Assembly (NCBI GenBank): GCA_947685225.1 | Contig: CANTUV010000039.1 | Location: forward strand, 37,502,001-37,566,000 | Source: Garcia nutans | Taxonomy: Eukaryota; Streptophyta; Magnoliopsida; Malpighiales; Euphorbiaceae | Length of the DNA stretch: 64,000 bases | Direction: 5' to 3' | Shown: in pieces, positions 13,813 through 26,014 of the stretch | Layout of the letters: the number at the start of each line of letters is the position of its first letter | How positions within the stretch are numbered: position 1 is the first letter of the stretch | The notes under the pieces: model-generated | The model's database searches: none | Told to the model about the DNA's origin: nothing | What the model saw: the letters and a program-made list of their open reading frames with translations, nothing else | Made by a program: the position numbers and the translations under genes

Positions 13813-13827
13813 TCTATTCTTAAACTA

Positions 13828-16026
13828 GAGGTATTAGAGTTGATCCGAGTAAAGTTGAGAATATCTTGAATTGGAGTCCACCGAAGACTGTGACAGAGGT
13901 TAGAAGTTTTCTGAGTTTGACAGGTAATTATCATTGGTTTGTGAAGGATTTTTCTATGATAGCCATACCACTCATCATATTACTTCAAAAAGGAGTTAGA
14001 TTTGTGTAGACAGATTGGTGTCAGGCGAATTTTGAGCAGCTGATGGATATGTTGACTCAAGTTCCTATCCTTACCCTGCCTATGGAAGGTAAACCATATG
14101 TGATATACAATGATGCTTCACATAGTAGTTTAGATTGTGTTCTGATGCAAGAGGATAGAGTCATTACTTATGCATCTCGACAGTTGAAGCCACATGAGCT
14201 GAATTACCCAACTCATGATTTGGAGTTAGCAGCCATAGTTTTTGCATTAAAGATTTAGTGGCACTACTTGTATGGGGAGAAGTATTTCATTTATACTAAT
14301 CATAAGAGTTTAAAGTATTGTATTTGGGTGTTTAAAGAGAGCTGAATCTTTAGCAGAGACGATAGTTAGAGTTGATTAAAGACTACTATTGTTTGATTGA
14401 TTATCATCCTGGCAAGGCAAATGTTGTTACTGATGCCTTAAGTCAGAAGTTTTTGGCAGATTTGACTGCTTTTTTGCTCTCGTTGCTTATTGAGTTGAGA
14501 GGGTTGCATTCTAGATTTGAGTCTTGTGATGATGGTACATTGATGGCTCAATTACAATTAAGGCCAGTGTTGTTAGATCAGGTTAAGGAAGCCCAGTTGG
14601 CAGATGAAAAGATACAGAAGATTGTGTTAGATTGCCAAAAGGGGGAGAGTAGACTTTCATGTGAGAACTGATGACAGTCTATGTTATAGAGATAAGTTGT
14701 ACATTCCTGATGATGCAGGATTTAAGAGTATGATATTAAAGGAAGCACATCAGTCAGTTTATGCTATACACCTTGGTAGTACCAAGATGTATTAATATCT
14801 GAAATAGTATTATCGGTGGTCAGGTATGAAGAGGGACATAACAGAGTTTGTGTCCAGATGTCTCACTTGCCAGAGAGTGAAGGTTGAGCACTAAGTTCCT
14901 TTAGGGTTGCTTCAGCCATTGTCTATACCAGAGTGGAAATGGGAGTGAGTAACAATGGATTTTGTGACTGGATTGCGTTTGACCCAGAAGAAGCATGATG
15001 CAATTTGGGTGATTGTTGATCGGATGATGAAGATGGCTCATTTTCTTATAGTTCGAATGGATTACTCACTTGAGAAGTTGCGAATGGATTACTCACTTGA
15101 GAAGTTGACTGAGCTGTATATTAGTGAGATAGTGAGGTTGCATAGAATCTCAATTTCTTTGGTGTCAGACCGAGATCCCCGTTTTCCATCGACATTTTAG
15201 AGGAGTTTGCAGGATGCATTGGGTTCTCGATTATATTTTAGTACTGCTTTCCATCCTCACACAAATGGATAGTCAGAGAGAGTAATACATATTCTAGAGG
15301 ATATGTTGAGGAGTTGTATCATTGATTTCATAGGGAGTTGGGACAGATTCTTGCCACTGATTGAGTTTACATATAACAACAGTCATCAGTCCAATATTGG
15401 GATGACACCTTATGAGGCATTGTATGGCAGGAGATGCAAGACACCTTTTGTGTTGGGATGAGGTTGGATAAGGTAAACTGATTGGTCTTGATTTGATTAA
15501 GAAAACAGAAGAGAAAGTAAAATTGATTCGGAGTCATCTGAAAGCAGCTTCAGACCAACAAAAATCCTATACATATTGGAAGAGGAAGAATATAGAGTTC
15601 AGTGTGGGAGATAAAGTGTTCCTGAAGGTATTTCCATAGAAAAAGATTTTAAGATTTGGTTGCAAAAGAAAGTTGAGTCCTCGTTTCATAGGACCATATG
15701 AGATTCTGGAGAGAGTTGGTCAAGTGGCTTACAGGTTGACTCTGGCACCTGAGTTAGACCAGATACGTAATGTCTTTTATGTCTTTATACTTCGGAGATA
15801 CATGTCAGACCCATCTCATATCTTATCAGTGAAGTCTATTGAGGTGAGTTCAGATCTGATTTATGAAGAAGAGTCAGTAGCGATTTTTGCACGAGAGGTA
15901 CAAAAGTTAAGGAATAAGAAAGTGCCACTTGTAAAAGTTATTTGGAAGAATCATGTCATTGAGTAGGCGATATGGGAGAGTGAACAATTGATGCGGAGTC
16001 AGTATCCCCAGTTATTCTAGAGTTAA
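13828..16026 (+). pseudogene. E2 pol remnant: RT end, RNase H, integrase, chromodomain
   Basis: It resumes at GIRVDPSKVENILNW just after the R junction and continues through RNase H (YNDASHSSLDCVLMQ), the integrase zinc finger (about 14740-14885), the DDE core (MDFVTG near 14955, VSDRDPRF near 15160) and a chromodomain ending SQYPQLF near 16020. Numerous stops and frame changes are present (for example 14256, 14660, 15198, 15455). At 15054-15107 a 27-bp stretch is duplicated in tandem, so RMDYSLEKL appears twice. It is non-functional. Confidence 0.88.
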
Positions 16027-16057
16027 TAGCAGGTATTTTCGCAGATGAAATTTTCTT

Positions 16058-16070
16058 AAGGGGGAGAGAA
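16058..16070 (+). other. E2 polypurine tract
   Basis: AAGGGGGAGAGAA directly precedes the 3' LTR start. It matches the tract of E3 (AGGGGGAGAGAA). Confidence 0.8.
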
Positions 16071-16071
16071 T

Positions 16072-16308
16072 AGTAACATTTCTAATTTTTAGAAATTAAA
16101 TAAATTAAATTAAAATTAAATTAGATAAATTAAATAAATGATTTAAATGAAAAAATGAAAGGATTTTAAGTGATAAAGTAGAATGTATATTTGAAATATA
16201 TTTAAAGTAACTATGACATATACAAGACATATACATATACTTAAGATATACATCATATATATTTTATGTATAATTAATTGTAGGAAAAGTTAATTTTAAT
16301 TAACAATG

Positions 16309-16361
<53 letters not shown>

Positions 16362-18441
16362 GAAATGGGTGGATAGTGACTTATTATATATATATATATA
16401 TTGATAAGGATGGATTGAAAAGAGAAAAGATATTTCTTTTTCCTTCTTCTTCTTCCTTGAAGGTGAGCTAGAGAGAGAGAGAGAGAGGGAGAGAGAGAGT
16501 AAGGGAGCTTCTTTCTTCTTCCATACACTAAGGATTGAAAGAATTTCAAGGATTCAAGTGGAGTTTTTGAGAATTCTTCATTAATTGGTAAGTTTCTTTC
16601 TCAATTTTGCAAGTTCTTTTGAATTCTATGGAAGAATATGATATGTGGATTTTGAAATTGTGTATTAGTATATTTTAATAACTTATTTGGGTATGTATGA
16701 AATTTTTGTGAGTAGTTAATAATTATTTTTAAGGTTGGATTGAAGAAATGGTTGAATTTAAGTTGAGTTTAGAATGGTTGTGTTGCAGTTATTAAGTATA
16801 CGAAATGCAGAAATTTTGCCTGATAAGGCCATTGACATGGCCATGTTGCTGGGCATGCTGGGTTTCAACATTGATGATATGACCATGTCTTTGAGCGTGT
16901 TGTAGCTACTGTAATGCAAGATAATTGATACGGCCAGTAACACACCGTGTTGTTTGGCATGTCAAAGTTTCTATAACGCTTGTGTAATGACAAGAGCAGT
17001 GAGACACCAATATTGTTGGACATATCAAAGCTTCTGTAAGAGTAGATTAATGACACGATCATCAACACTCCTGTATTGTTGGGTGTGTTACTTGAGAAAA
17101 TTGCCCAAAATAACTCTCTTCTTTGTTTTTTATTTGTAATTCCAGCCTAAATGACTAAATACGATCACATTTGGTATAGGCATCGAGAGAAAGTAGTTTG
17201 CCCAACCCTAATATTGAAGGGCAGCTTGAAAGAGAAGGTTGAAGGGAGTTTTGAAGCTTGTTTTGGAGTGCTTTCTAAGGCAAGTACAAACTTTTGATAA
17301 ATTAGATATGTTGGCATGAAATGGGGCTTAACACATTCTGGATGAAAAATGTGTTAAGCTACTTGTTACATGAACATTGTGTTATGACATGTGATATGTG
17401 TGCATTATATGTATTATGGAAAGCCATTATTAATGGTTAGATTGAATAAAATGTGAATTATGTGTAAAATGTGAAAATGACCCAAAGTGTTTGGGTAATG
17501 TGATTTTATTATGAAATATCCTACATTGTGATAAATTAAAATGAAATGACATTGTTATGAATGAGAAAAATGGGGAAATGAGAAAGAAATTGGTGATGGA
17601 AAATAGAAAATAATTGTGTGCCTAGTATGTTATTCAATTTTCAAAGTTCTGTGTTTGTCGGTATGCCTATGAGGTTATCCTCAATATTTACTTTTGGGGC
17701 TAGACGCTTAACATCACTGTGATATGATTTGTCTTCGGGGCTAGCTTTTGAGCAATACTTAATTTGTCTTCGGGGCTAGGCACTTGGTGTCATTATTGAC
17801 CAAAACATTAACTCTGAAATTTTAATAATGTATTAGTTGTTTGGACCCATGCTTGTGTATATGTTTGTGTGAATTATTAAATGATGAAAGAATATGTTTA
17901 AAAATGAGCTTAAATGCTACATTGTGACATAACATATAACCATTTTGCATTGGTATTATTTTAAAGTTTTATTATTATCAAAGTTTGTACCGTTTGCTTT
18001 TAGCTTAGCACGATTGTAATTTATAGTGCAGGTGACAAGAGTGATTCGGTAGAGCTGGAGAGTTCTACTAGGCCTGGTCGAGTCTAGGCTTGTGTTTGTT
18101 GAGCTTGAAACATTTTCGCTATATTAAGATCAGAGTCATTTTGCCAGTATGTATATATTTTATATTATAGTATATTTTGATATTATATATGTTTTATTAT
18201 GTTTTTGGAGTATATATATTGTAAATTATAAAGAATATTTTGAATAATGAGTAGTATGAGATTTTTATGTATTTTGATATAATATATATATATGTATATG
18301 TATAAATATTTTAAGAAATTATGAAATTTTTTGGGAATATGAAAATGTTTATTAAATCTGGTTGTGATATTTTTATATCGTATATGCATATTTTACATAT
18401 ACTAGGTGTATGTATTATACGTATAGAGGGTATAAGCGTGT
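16072..18441 (+). repeat. E2 3' LTR (last four bases displaced to 44125-44128)
   Basis: It aligns along its whole length with 5935-8237. The first base has changed (AGTAACATT for TGTAACATC). E3 inserted four bases before the end, so the terminal TACA now lies at 44125-44128. A long (AAT)n microsatellite is at 16309-16361 where the 5' LTR has a short AT-rich run. The 7507 hairpin has decayed here (GACGC-TTA-ACATC), which shows how far the two LTRs have diverged. Confidence 0.87.
16309..16361 (+). repeat. (AAT)n microsatellite
   Basis: About 17 AAT units lie inside the E2 3' LTR. They give rise to a spurious poly-leucine frame on the minus strand. Confidence 0.95.
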
Positions 18442-18724
18442 TGTAACATCTTAAAATTTTTAAAAATTTCTAATTTTTGGAAAATTGGATAAAATAAATT
18501 ATAATTTAAAAGGATAAATTAAATTAATGGTTTTAAATGATAAATGAAGGAATTTTAAATGAAAAAGTGGAATATATATGTGATATATATGCAAAATATA
18601 CATAACATATAAAAGTCAACATTTTTTAAAAGAAAAGGGTATTTTGGTAATTAAATCTTATAAATTCAAAATTAATAAAATAATTCAAAAACAAATTATT
18701 TTTGAATGGAAGAGGGAAATTAGG
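18442..18724 (+). repeat. E3 5' LTR, part 1
   Basis: It begins TGTAACATCTTAAAATTTTT and matches 41123 onward. It ends in the TTAGG target site (18720-18724) used by E4. Confidence 0.88.
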
Positions 18725-21165
18725 TGTAATATCCTCATGTATGCCCTAGAAGTTTTGTTTATGTTGTTGTTGTTGTTGTTGTTGTAAATGGGATTGAATG
18801 TATATGTTATGTGATAAGAAAAGAGGTTTGAAAGAGAATGCTTGTGTATATGTGTTTTGGGAAAGAAAGAGGGTTTAGAGTAAAGTGTATATGTTGTTTA
18901 TATGATAATATATATAACATATACATAAGTCAAAGGGAGAGTCAATGGAAGAGAGATATTTTTATGGGATATGTGAAATTACATATATGGGCATATAAGA
19001 GACAAAATGTTAGTTATATGGTTGAGGGCATTTTGGTAATTGATTGGATAAAATCTCTTGGTGGAGATTTAAAGAAGAAAAGCTATTTGACTTTGTGTCT
19101 TTATCATTTTCTTCTTTCTTTCATGAAGAGGCCGGCCATCCAAGAAGAGAAAGAGCAAGAGAGGTATTCTTGATGCTTGAAGCAAATTGAAGAAGCAATC
19201 AAAGGATTTGGTTAAAGATTTGTGAAATTTCTTCATTTGAGGTAAGATCTTTTCCTTGATTTCTTCTTTTCTTTTGAAGGGGTGTTTGAAGTGAATTAGG
19301 GTTTGTAGGATTTGATGATGAGATGTGTTTATGATGTGTTTTCAAGTGTTAAAGTGATTTTAAGTTAAAAGGTTACATAGGTGTTGTTGTGGAAAGTGGT
19401 AGATGTTGATTTTGAAAGATTATGAATGATGTTGGATTTTAGGGTTTTGAAATGGTATTTGTTTAAATGTAATATTAATGTATTGTGAAGTGGTTTTTGT
19501 GATGAATATGTGTTTAGAACCTTGATTATATTCATTTGAAACATGTTATATGGTGTATATTGTGTTGAGTGATATTAGAAGAGAATTGGTTTTGGTTAGG
19601 GTGTTGTTCTTGGGTGACACGGCCAAAGGCATTGAGAGATACGGCCAAGTCATGAAATTTTGGACGTGTTGGATTGGTTTTTGAGAGACACGGCCGTGTC
19701 CCATGCCAGTGTCTGTCACTGCCAAAATTCAGTTGAGAGACACGGCCACAAGCTTGGCCGTGTCCCTCAAATGTGTTGGCTACTGTTTTTATTTTTATTT
19801 TTTGTTCTTTTTGTATGGTTTTGTTTCTTCAAAGATATTATTGATACTTAAACCTAAACATAAACACTTTAAATATACTTTAAAGATAAGAAGGACCTAA
19901 TCAAACATATGGGGAACATACATTCATTGATGTTGAGATTGTAGCACACCTTTGTTGATATTGATGATACATATGAACAATGTTAGACTATATGCATTGT
20001 GAATGGTAATGTGGTATGTACTTTGAAATGTTGTATCAATGATGTTATATGATTAATATGAATTGAGATATTGTTTGATTTGAGGCCATTGTGATTGGCT
20101 ATGATGATTCAATTGAAAGATACATGGCATGTTTGCCTAATTGATGAGAATTGAGAATGAAATGTGAATGAATTGTGTGGCTAATGTGTTATTCCATTTT
20201 CAGAGTTTGTTATTGGTGGCATGCCTAATGATAGTAACAATCTCTTGAAGTTAGGTTGGATTGAATCCTTGAAGCCTAATTGAGATGTTACAACCCTTGA
20301 AGCTAGGTTGGGTTGGTTCTTGAAGCCAAGTTGGGTTGAAGCTTAGCATGCTTTGCTCCCCTTGAAGCTTGGTTGAACCTAATCCTTGAAGCCTAGTTGG
20401 GTATATGATATTGATAAATGTGATAACAAAACCAAAACATTTACTCTGAAAATTGAATGGCATATTAGTGTGTATTGGGCCCATGCTTGTCTTTGTTTAG
20501 TGTTGTTCATGAATGGTTTAATGAGTAACTAATGAGGTATATGAAAAGATGTTGAAATGTGATATGTCTACTTATATTGAATTATGAAATGTAAGGTATG
20601 TTGTTAGCTTTGCATATATGATGTTACATGTATAATATGGATTGACAATTTACATTGCATTGTACTAAAGCATAATATTAGCATGAATTATCTTACTAAG
20701 CCTTTGGCTTAGCGCGATAGTATTTAATCGCACAGGTGATAGAGTTGATAGAGTTGAACCCGAGAGCTCTTCGAGACCGAGTGAGAGTAGACGTTGAAGA
20801 GTTGATTTTGGGAACTTAAAGATCAGAGCAGACTTGCCAATCATGTATAACTCTTTTATATTTTGTAAATATTGTTTATAGTGTGAATATATGTATATTT
20901 GTAAATATGAATTTAAATGTTTTCATATATGTAAATATTTTCTATATTCCGCTGCGTATTAAGTAAATATATACGTATATATATATATCTATTTGTTTTA
21001 TATAATAAGTTAATGACTTATTTTCTATAATGTATATGAGAAAGAAGATAGTATTATTTAAAACCATTTGAATGTTAATAATATCCGTAGCATCCCTATG
21101 TTTAGTGCATGTATACTACATTGTGGTGGTTGTAGTGTGCATGTATTGAATGTGGGGGTGTTACA
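18725..21165 (+). repeat. E4 5' LTR
   Basis: The LTR runs from TGTAATATCCTCATG to GGGGGTGTTACA. A (GTT)n run lies near 18762, a TATA-like AT run near 18907-18922, and a leader splice-donor-like GAGGTAAGA has its GT at 19242. Palindromes GACACGGCCGTGTC (19687-19700) and GACACGGCCA-CAAGCT-TGGCCGTGTC (19739-19764) follow, then a cassette of CTTGAAGC-based repeats at 20255-20402. The hairpin CTAAGCC-TTT-GGCTTAG starts at 20696. The 111-codon frame at 18838-19173 recurs in the other LTR only because the LTRs are duplicates. Confidence 0.93.
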
Positions 21166-21172
21166 ATTGTTT

Positions 21173-21184
21173 TGGTATCAGAGC
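21173..21184 (+). other. E4 primer binding site (initiator tRNA-Met)
   Basis: TGGTATCAGAGC lies seven bases after the LTR end. It is intact. Confidence 0.93.
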
Positions 21185-21315
21185 CTAGGTTTGAGATTCT
21201 CAACCTAGGTAAAATGTAAGAAAAAGAAATGTTTTTGATTTTAAAAAGTTGGTTTTGAAATAAAATACATGTTTGGGATTGGCAATCTCTGATCTTTAAT
21301 AAGGTATAATCTGCT

Positions 21316-24300
21316 GTGGTTGCAGACATAGGTTCTCACTTACGTCAGTCAGTTGAGGGTAGTGAGGAGAGTGTAGCTCCGGAGGATAGAGCTAGAGTTG
21401 ATAGTGCTGAGGAGGCACCTGCTTCGGTGTCGGGGAGACCAGTTGGTGAGGAGGTTCCACCAGCTTGGCTTAGGCATGTGGTTGAGGCTTTGAGGCAAGC
21501 ACCAGTGCAACCACCACCACCCCCTCAGCCTGTGGTATCAGTGAGGCACTATGATAAACTAAGGAAGTATGGAGCAGAGGATTTCCTTGGTACAGTTGAT
21601 CCAGCTGTAGCGGAGCAATGGCTTGATAAAGTACAAAGGATTTTTATTCAGTTGCAAGCCACATCGGAGGAAAAGTTTGATTATGCAAGATCTTTGCTAC
21701 AGAAGGATGCATATGACTGGTGGAGGACAGTGCCCCATTCTATGGATGATCCACCAACCTTGTCCTATGCGGATTTTCTAAGAGAATTTGAATTGAAGTA
21801 TACTCCTAGGGAGTACAAGGACATGAAGAAGATGGAGTTTTTGAGCTTGAAGCAAGACAGTAGGACTGTAACTGAATATGAGGTTGAGTTTGTTAGATTG
21901 AGCCATTATGCTGGGGGCATTATAGCTGATGAGATTGACAGATGCAGGAGATTTGAGGAGGGATTGAGGCCCTCTATCATGTGTTTGGTGGCTGGATCTA
22001 GATATCATGATTTTTCTCAGCTAGTGGCAGCAGCTCGAAGTGTAGAGCGAGCTCAAGTTATTGCAGCTGCTTCAGAGGAAGAGGTTAGGGTTAGGAGGCC
22101 CCAGTTTGAGGCAGGGTCTTCTTCAGCTAAGAGAGGTAAAGGAAGCTTTGTTCCTCGGAGTAGTAGGAGTCAGAGATCAGCTGGTAGGTCAGTGCAGTTA
22201 CAGAGGCAGAGATTTAGACCTGCAGCTTCAGTGGCAAGTGCTCCGACCCCAATGACTCAGAGATCCACCCTACCCATTTGCATTCATTGTGGTAGGCCAC
22301 ATGGAGGTTCTTGCTGGAAGACTGGTGTAGCAGGGGTATGCTTCAGATGTGGATCACCTAATCACTTTGTGAGAGATTGTCCTGAGAGGCAAGAGCAGAT
22401 GTCAATTGATACTGCAGCTTCTCGACCTAGTGTGAGGGGAGGTCGAGGAGGCAGAGGTGTTAACCGGGGAGGCAGATCTGGGTTCAGTGCCAGAGGAGGT
22501 TCTACATCCAGGGAGAGTAGACCAGAGGAGGTTGGATCTTCCCAGAGGGTATATGTTATGCAGAGGCAGCCAGATGCTTCGGCAGTCATAGCTGGTACTT
22601 TTTCTTTATTTGATATTTCAGTACTTGCTTTGATTGATCCGGGTTCCACTCATTCATATATTAGTGCATCTGTTTTGCCTGTGTCTGATATGTATGCTGA
22701 GTCCCTAGGATTTGATGTGTTGGTGACAAATCCTTTAGGGCATAGTGTGATTGTGAGCAAGGTGCACCGAGATAGTGTAGTGAGGGTGCAAGGTGAGGAG
22801 TTCCTTGGAGATTTGATTGAGATGCCATTTAAGGAATATGATGTGATTCTAGGCATGGACTGGCTATCTAAACATGGAGCTGTGGTAGACTGTAAAAGGA
22901 AAATTGTTTCTTTGAGAACTGCTGATGGTAGAGAGGTGATAGTATCTAATGAGCAGGAACAGCTAGCCTCCTTATTTGTTTCAGCTGTTGCAGCTCGGAG
23001 ATTGATTAGAAAGGGGTGTGAAGCCTATCTTGCTCATGTGATAGATACTAGAGTGAAGGGTTCTCCCATTGATAGTATTGCCACAGTTGCAGAGTTCCCA
23101 GATGTATTTCCAGAGGAGTTGCCAGGGTTACCTCCTGAGAGAGAGGTGGAGTTCGGTATTGAATTATTGCCTGGTACCACTCCTATCTCTATTACTCCCT
23201 ATAGAATGGCACCAACAGAATTGAGGGAGTTGAAAGTGCAATTGCAGGAGTTGTTGGATAAAGGATTTATTCGCCCCAGTGTTTCTCCTTGGGGAACTCC
23301 TGTGCTATTTGTGAAGAAGAAAGATGGTACTATGAGGTTGTGTATCGATTATAGGCAATTGAACAAGGTGACCATTAAAAATAAATATCCTTTGCCTAGA
23401 ATCGATGATCTCTTTGATCAATTGAAGGGTGCAGCTGTGTTTTCTAAAATTGATTTGAGATCTGGGTACCATCAATTGAGAGTTAAAGCTGAAGACATTT
23501 CCAAGACAGCTTTTCGGACCAGGTATGGGCATTATGAGTTTCTAGTTATGCCTTTTGGCCTGACGAATGCACCGGCAGCTTTTATGGATTTGATGAATAG
23601 GGTGTTTAGGCCCTATTTGGATCAGTTTGTGGTAGTGTTTATTGATGATATTCTGGTATATTCGCGGAATAAAGATGAACATGACAAGCATCTGCGGATT
23701 GTGTTGCAGATTTTGAGAGAGAAGCAGTTGTTTGCTAAACTGTCGAAGTGTGAGTTCTGGTTGGACCAAGTAGCTTTTCTCGGTCATATAGTTTCAGCGG
23801 AAGGCATTAGAGTTGATCCAAGTAAAGTTGAAGCTATTCTGAATTGGAGTCCACCCAAGTCTGTAACTGAAATTAGAAGTTTTCTGGGTTTGGCAGGCTA
23901 TTACCGACGGTTTGTGAAAGGATTTTCTTTGATAGCTACTCCACTCACCAAATTGCTTCGGAAGGGAGTTAGATTTGTGTGGACGGATCAGTGTCAGGCT
24001 AGCTTTGAGCAGTTAAGAGAAATGTTGACTCAAGCGCCTGTTCTTACTTTACCTGTGGAAGGCAAACCATATGTGATTTACAGTGATGCTTCACATAGTG
24101 GTTTGGGTTGTGTGCTAATGCAAGAAGGTAAAGTCATAGCTTATGCTTCTCGACAGTTGAAACCGCATGAGCTTAATTATCCGACCCATGATTTGGAGCT
24201 AGCAGCCATTGTGTTTGCATTGAAGATTTGGCGACACTATCTGTTTGGGGAGAAATGTTTTATCTACACTGATCACAAAAGTTTGAGATATTTGGGGGTC

Positions 24301-25968
24301 CAGAAAGAGCTTAATCTTCGGCAGAGAAGATGGTTGGAATTGATTAAAGACTACGATTGTTTGATTGATTATCATCCAGGTAAAGCAAATGTTGTTGCTG
24401 ATGCCTTGAGTCGTAAGTCTTTGGCAGGTTTGACTGTTTATTCGCTCTCGTTGCTTGTTGAGTTGAGAGCATTGTGTGCTAGTTTTATAGCTTGTGACGA
24501 TGGTGCATTGTTGGCATAGTTGCTTTTGAAACCAGTTTTGTTAGATCAGATTAAAGAGGCTCAGTCAGCCGATAAGAAGATTCAGAATATTGTTTCAGCT
24601 TGCCAGAATGGGAAAAGTGGAGATTTTGTTGTGAGAGATGATGGGAGTCTCTGGTTTAAGAATAGATTGTGTGTACGCGATGATGCTAATTTGAAAAGAA
24701 TCATTTTGGAAGAAGCACATTAGTCAGTGTTTGCTATGCATCCGGGCAATACCAAGATGTATCATGATTTGAGGCAGCATTACTAGTGGTCTGGTATGAA
24801 GAGAGACATTGCGGAGTTTGTATCCAGATGTCTCACATGTCAGAAGGTAAAAGCAGAGCATCAAGTTCCAACTGGATTACTTCAGCCTTTGTCAGTGCCT
24901 GAATGGAAGTGGGAAAGAGTGACAATGGATTTTATGTCTGGGTTGCCATTGACACAAAGGAAGCATGATGCCATATGGGTGATTGTTCATAGGTTAACTA
25001 AGATAGCTCATTTCCTTCCGGTTCGGATGGATTACTCTTTGGAGAGGTTAGTTGAGCTGTATATCCATGAGATTGTGAAGTTGCATAGTGTTCCAATTTC
25101 TATAGTGTCTGATCGAGATCCCCGGTTTACTTCCAGATTTTGGAAGAGTTTGCATAGTGCTTTGGGTTCTCGACTGCACTTCAGCACTGCTTTTCATCCA
25201 CAGGCTGATGGGCAGTCAGAGAGGGTGATACAGATTATTGAGGATATGTTGAGAAGCTGTGTCATCGATTTTTCTGGAAGTTGGGACAGATTTCTACCGC
25301 TTGTGGAGTTTGCTTATAACAACAGTCACCAATCCAGCATTGGTATGGCCCCATTCGAAGCATTGTATGGCAGACGGTGTAGGACACCTCTTTGTTGGAG
25401 TGAACTTGGGGAAAGTAAATTAATTGGGCCTGATTTGATTCAAGAAACTGAAGAGAAAGTGAAGTTGATTCGAGGCAGGTTGAAAGCAGCTTTAGACCGA
25501 CAGAAGTCTTATGCGGATCTGAAAAGGAGAGACATAGAGTTTGATGTTGGAGATAAGGTATTTCTGAAAGTATCTCTTTGGAAGAAAATTTTGAGGTTCG
25601 GTCGGAAAGGGAAATTGAGTCCTCGTTTCATTGGACCGTATGAAGTTTTGGAAAGAGTTGGGCCAGTTGCTTATCGACTCGCTTTGCCACCTGAGTTGGA
25701 TCGTATTCATAACGTATTCCATGTTTCTATGTTAAGGAGGTACAGATCGGATCCATCTCATGTGTTGCCAATTGAATCTATCGAAGTGAGCCCAGATTTG
25801 ACATTTGAAGAGGAACCAGTTGCTATCTTGGCACGTGATGTGAAAGAGTTGAGAAACAAGAGAGTGCCACTTGTGAAGATTTTGTGGAAGAATCATGGAA
25901 AAGAAGAAGCAACTTGGGAAAGTGAGCATACTATGCGAGATCAGTACCCTCAATTATTTCGAACTTGA
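21316..25968 (+). pseudogene. gag-pol: E4 gag-pol polyprotein, one frame with three TAG stops
   Basis: The frame has about 1551 codons. A proline-rich stretch is at residues 64-72, the Gag domain at about 80-245, the CCHC zinc knuckle at 342-355 (CFRCGSPNHFVRDC) and an RGG-rich stretch at about 374-393. Protease follows with DPGSTHS at 441-447, then reverse transcriptase at about 650-820 with FIDD at 775-778, and RNase H at about 920-1035. The integrase has its zinc finger around 24700-24850 and DDE motifs MDFMSG, VSDRDP and QSERVIQIIED. A GPY/F module and a chromodomain complete it. Stops are TAG at 24517, 24721 and 24784. There are no frameshifts. The expected gag ATG, aligned with E3, seems to read ATA (near 21328); the open frame upstream starts only with GTG at 21316. 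Gag could still be made only if initiation is possible. Confidence 0.93.
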
Positions 25969-25997
25969 TATCAGGTAATTTCGAGGACGAAATTTCT

Positions 25998-26014
25998 TTT
26001 TAGAGGGGGAGAAT
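25998..26014 (+). other. E4 polypurine tract
   Basis: TTTTAGAGGGGGAGAAT lies directly before the 3' LTR, preceded by the TCGAGGACGAAATTT box shared with R and E3. Confidence 0.88.

Larger units (their letters stand above)
9839..13827 (-). mobile_element. Element R: inverted, 5'-truncated Tekay-type element inside E2
   Basis: Read on the minus strand it keeps the integrase-chromodomain end of pol, a polypurine tract and the complete 3' LTR. The 5' LTR, gag, protease, reverse transcriptase and RNase H are missing. The LTR-side target flank is ATAGT (9834-9838); its partner is lost because a deletion removed the other end of R together with adjacent E2 sequence. The deletion junction lies in a 4-bp AGAG shared by both sides (13827-13830). 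Confidence 0.88.

Noticed and set aside
18838..19173. 111-codon frame repeated at 26119-26454 and partly in R at 12057-12263
   Set aside because: It lies in the leader part of LTRs; the copies match because LTRs are duplicates or family members. In solo A the corresponding stretch is broken, and no protein motif is present.
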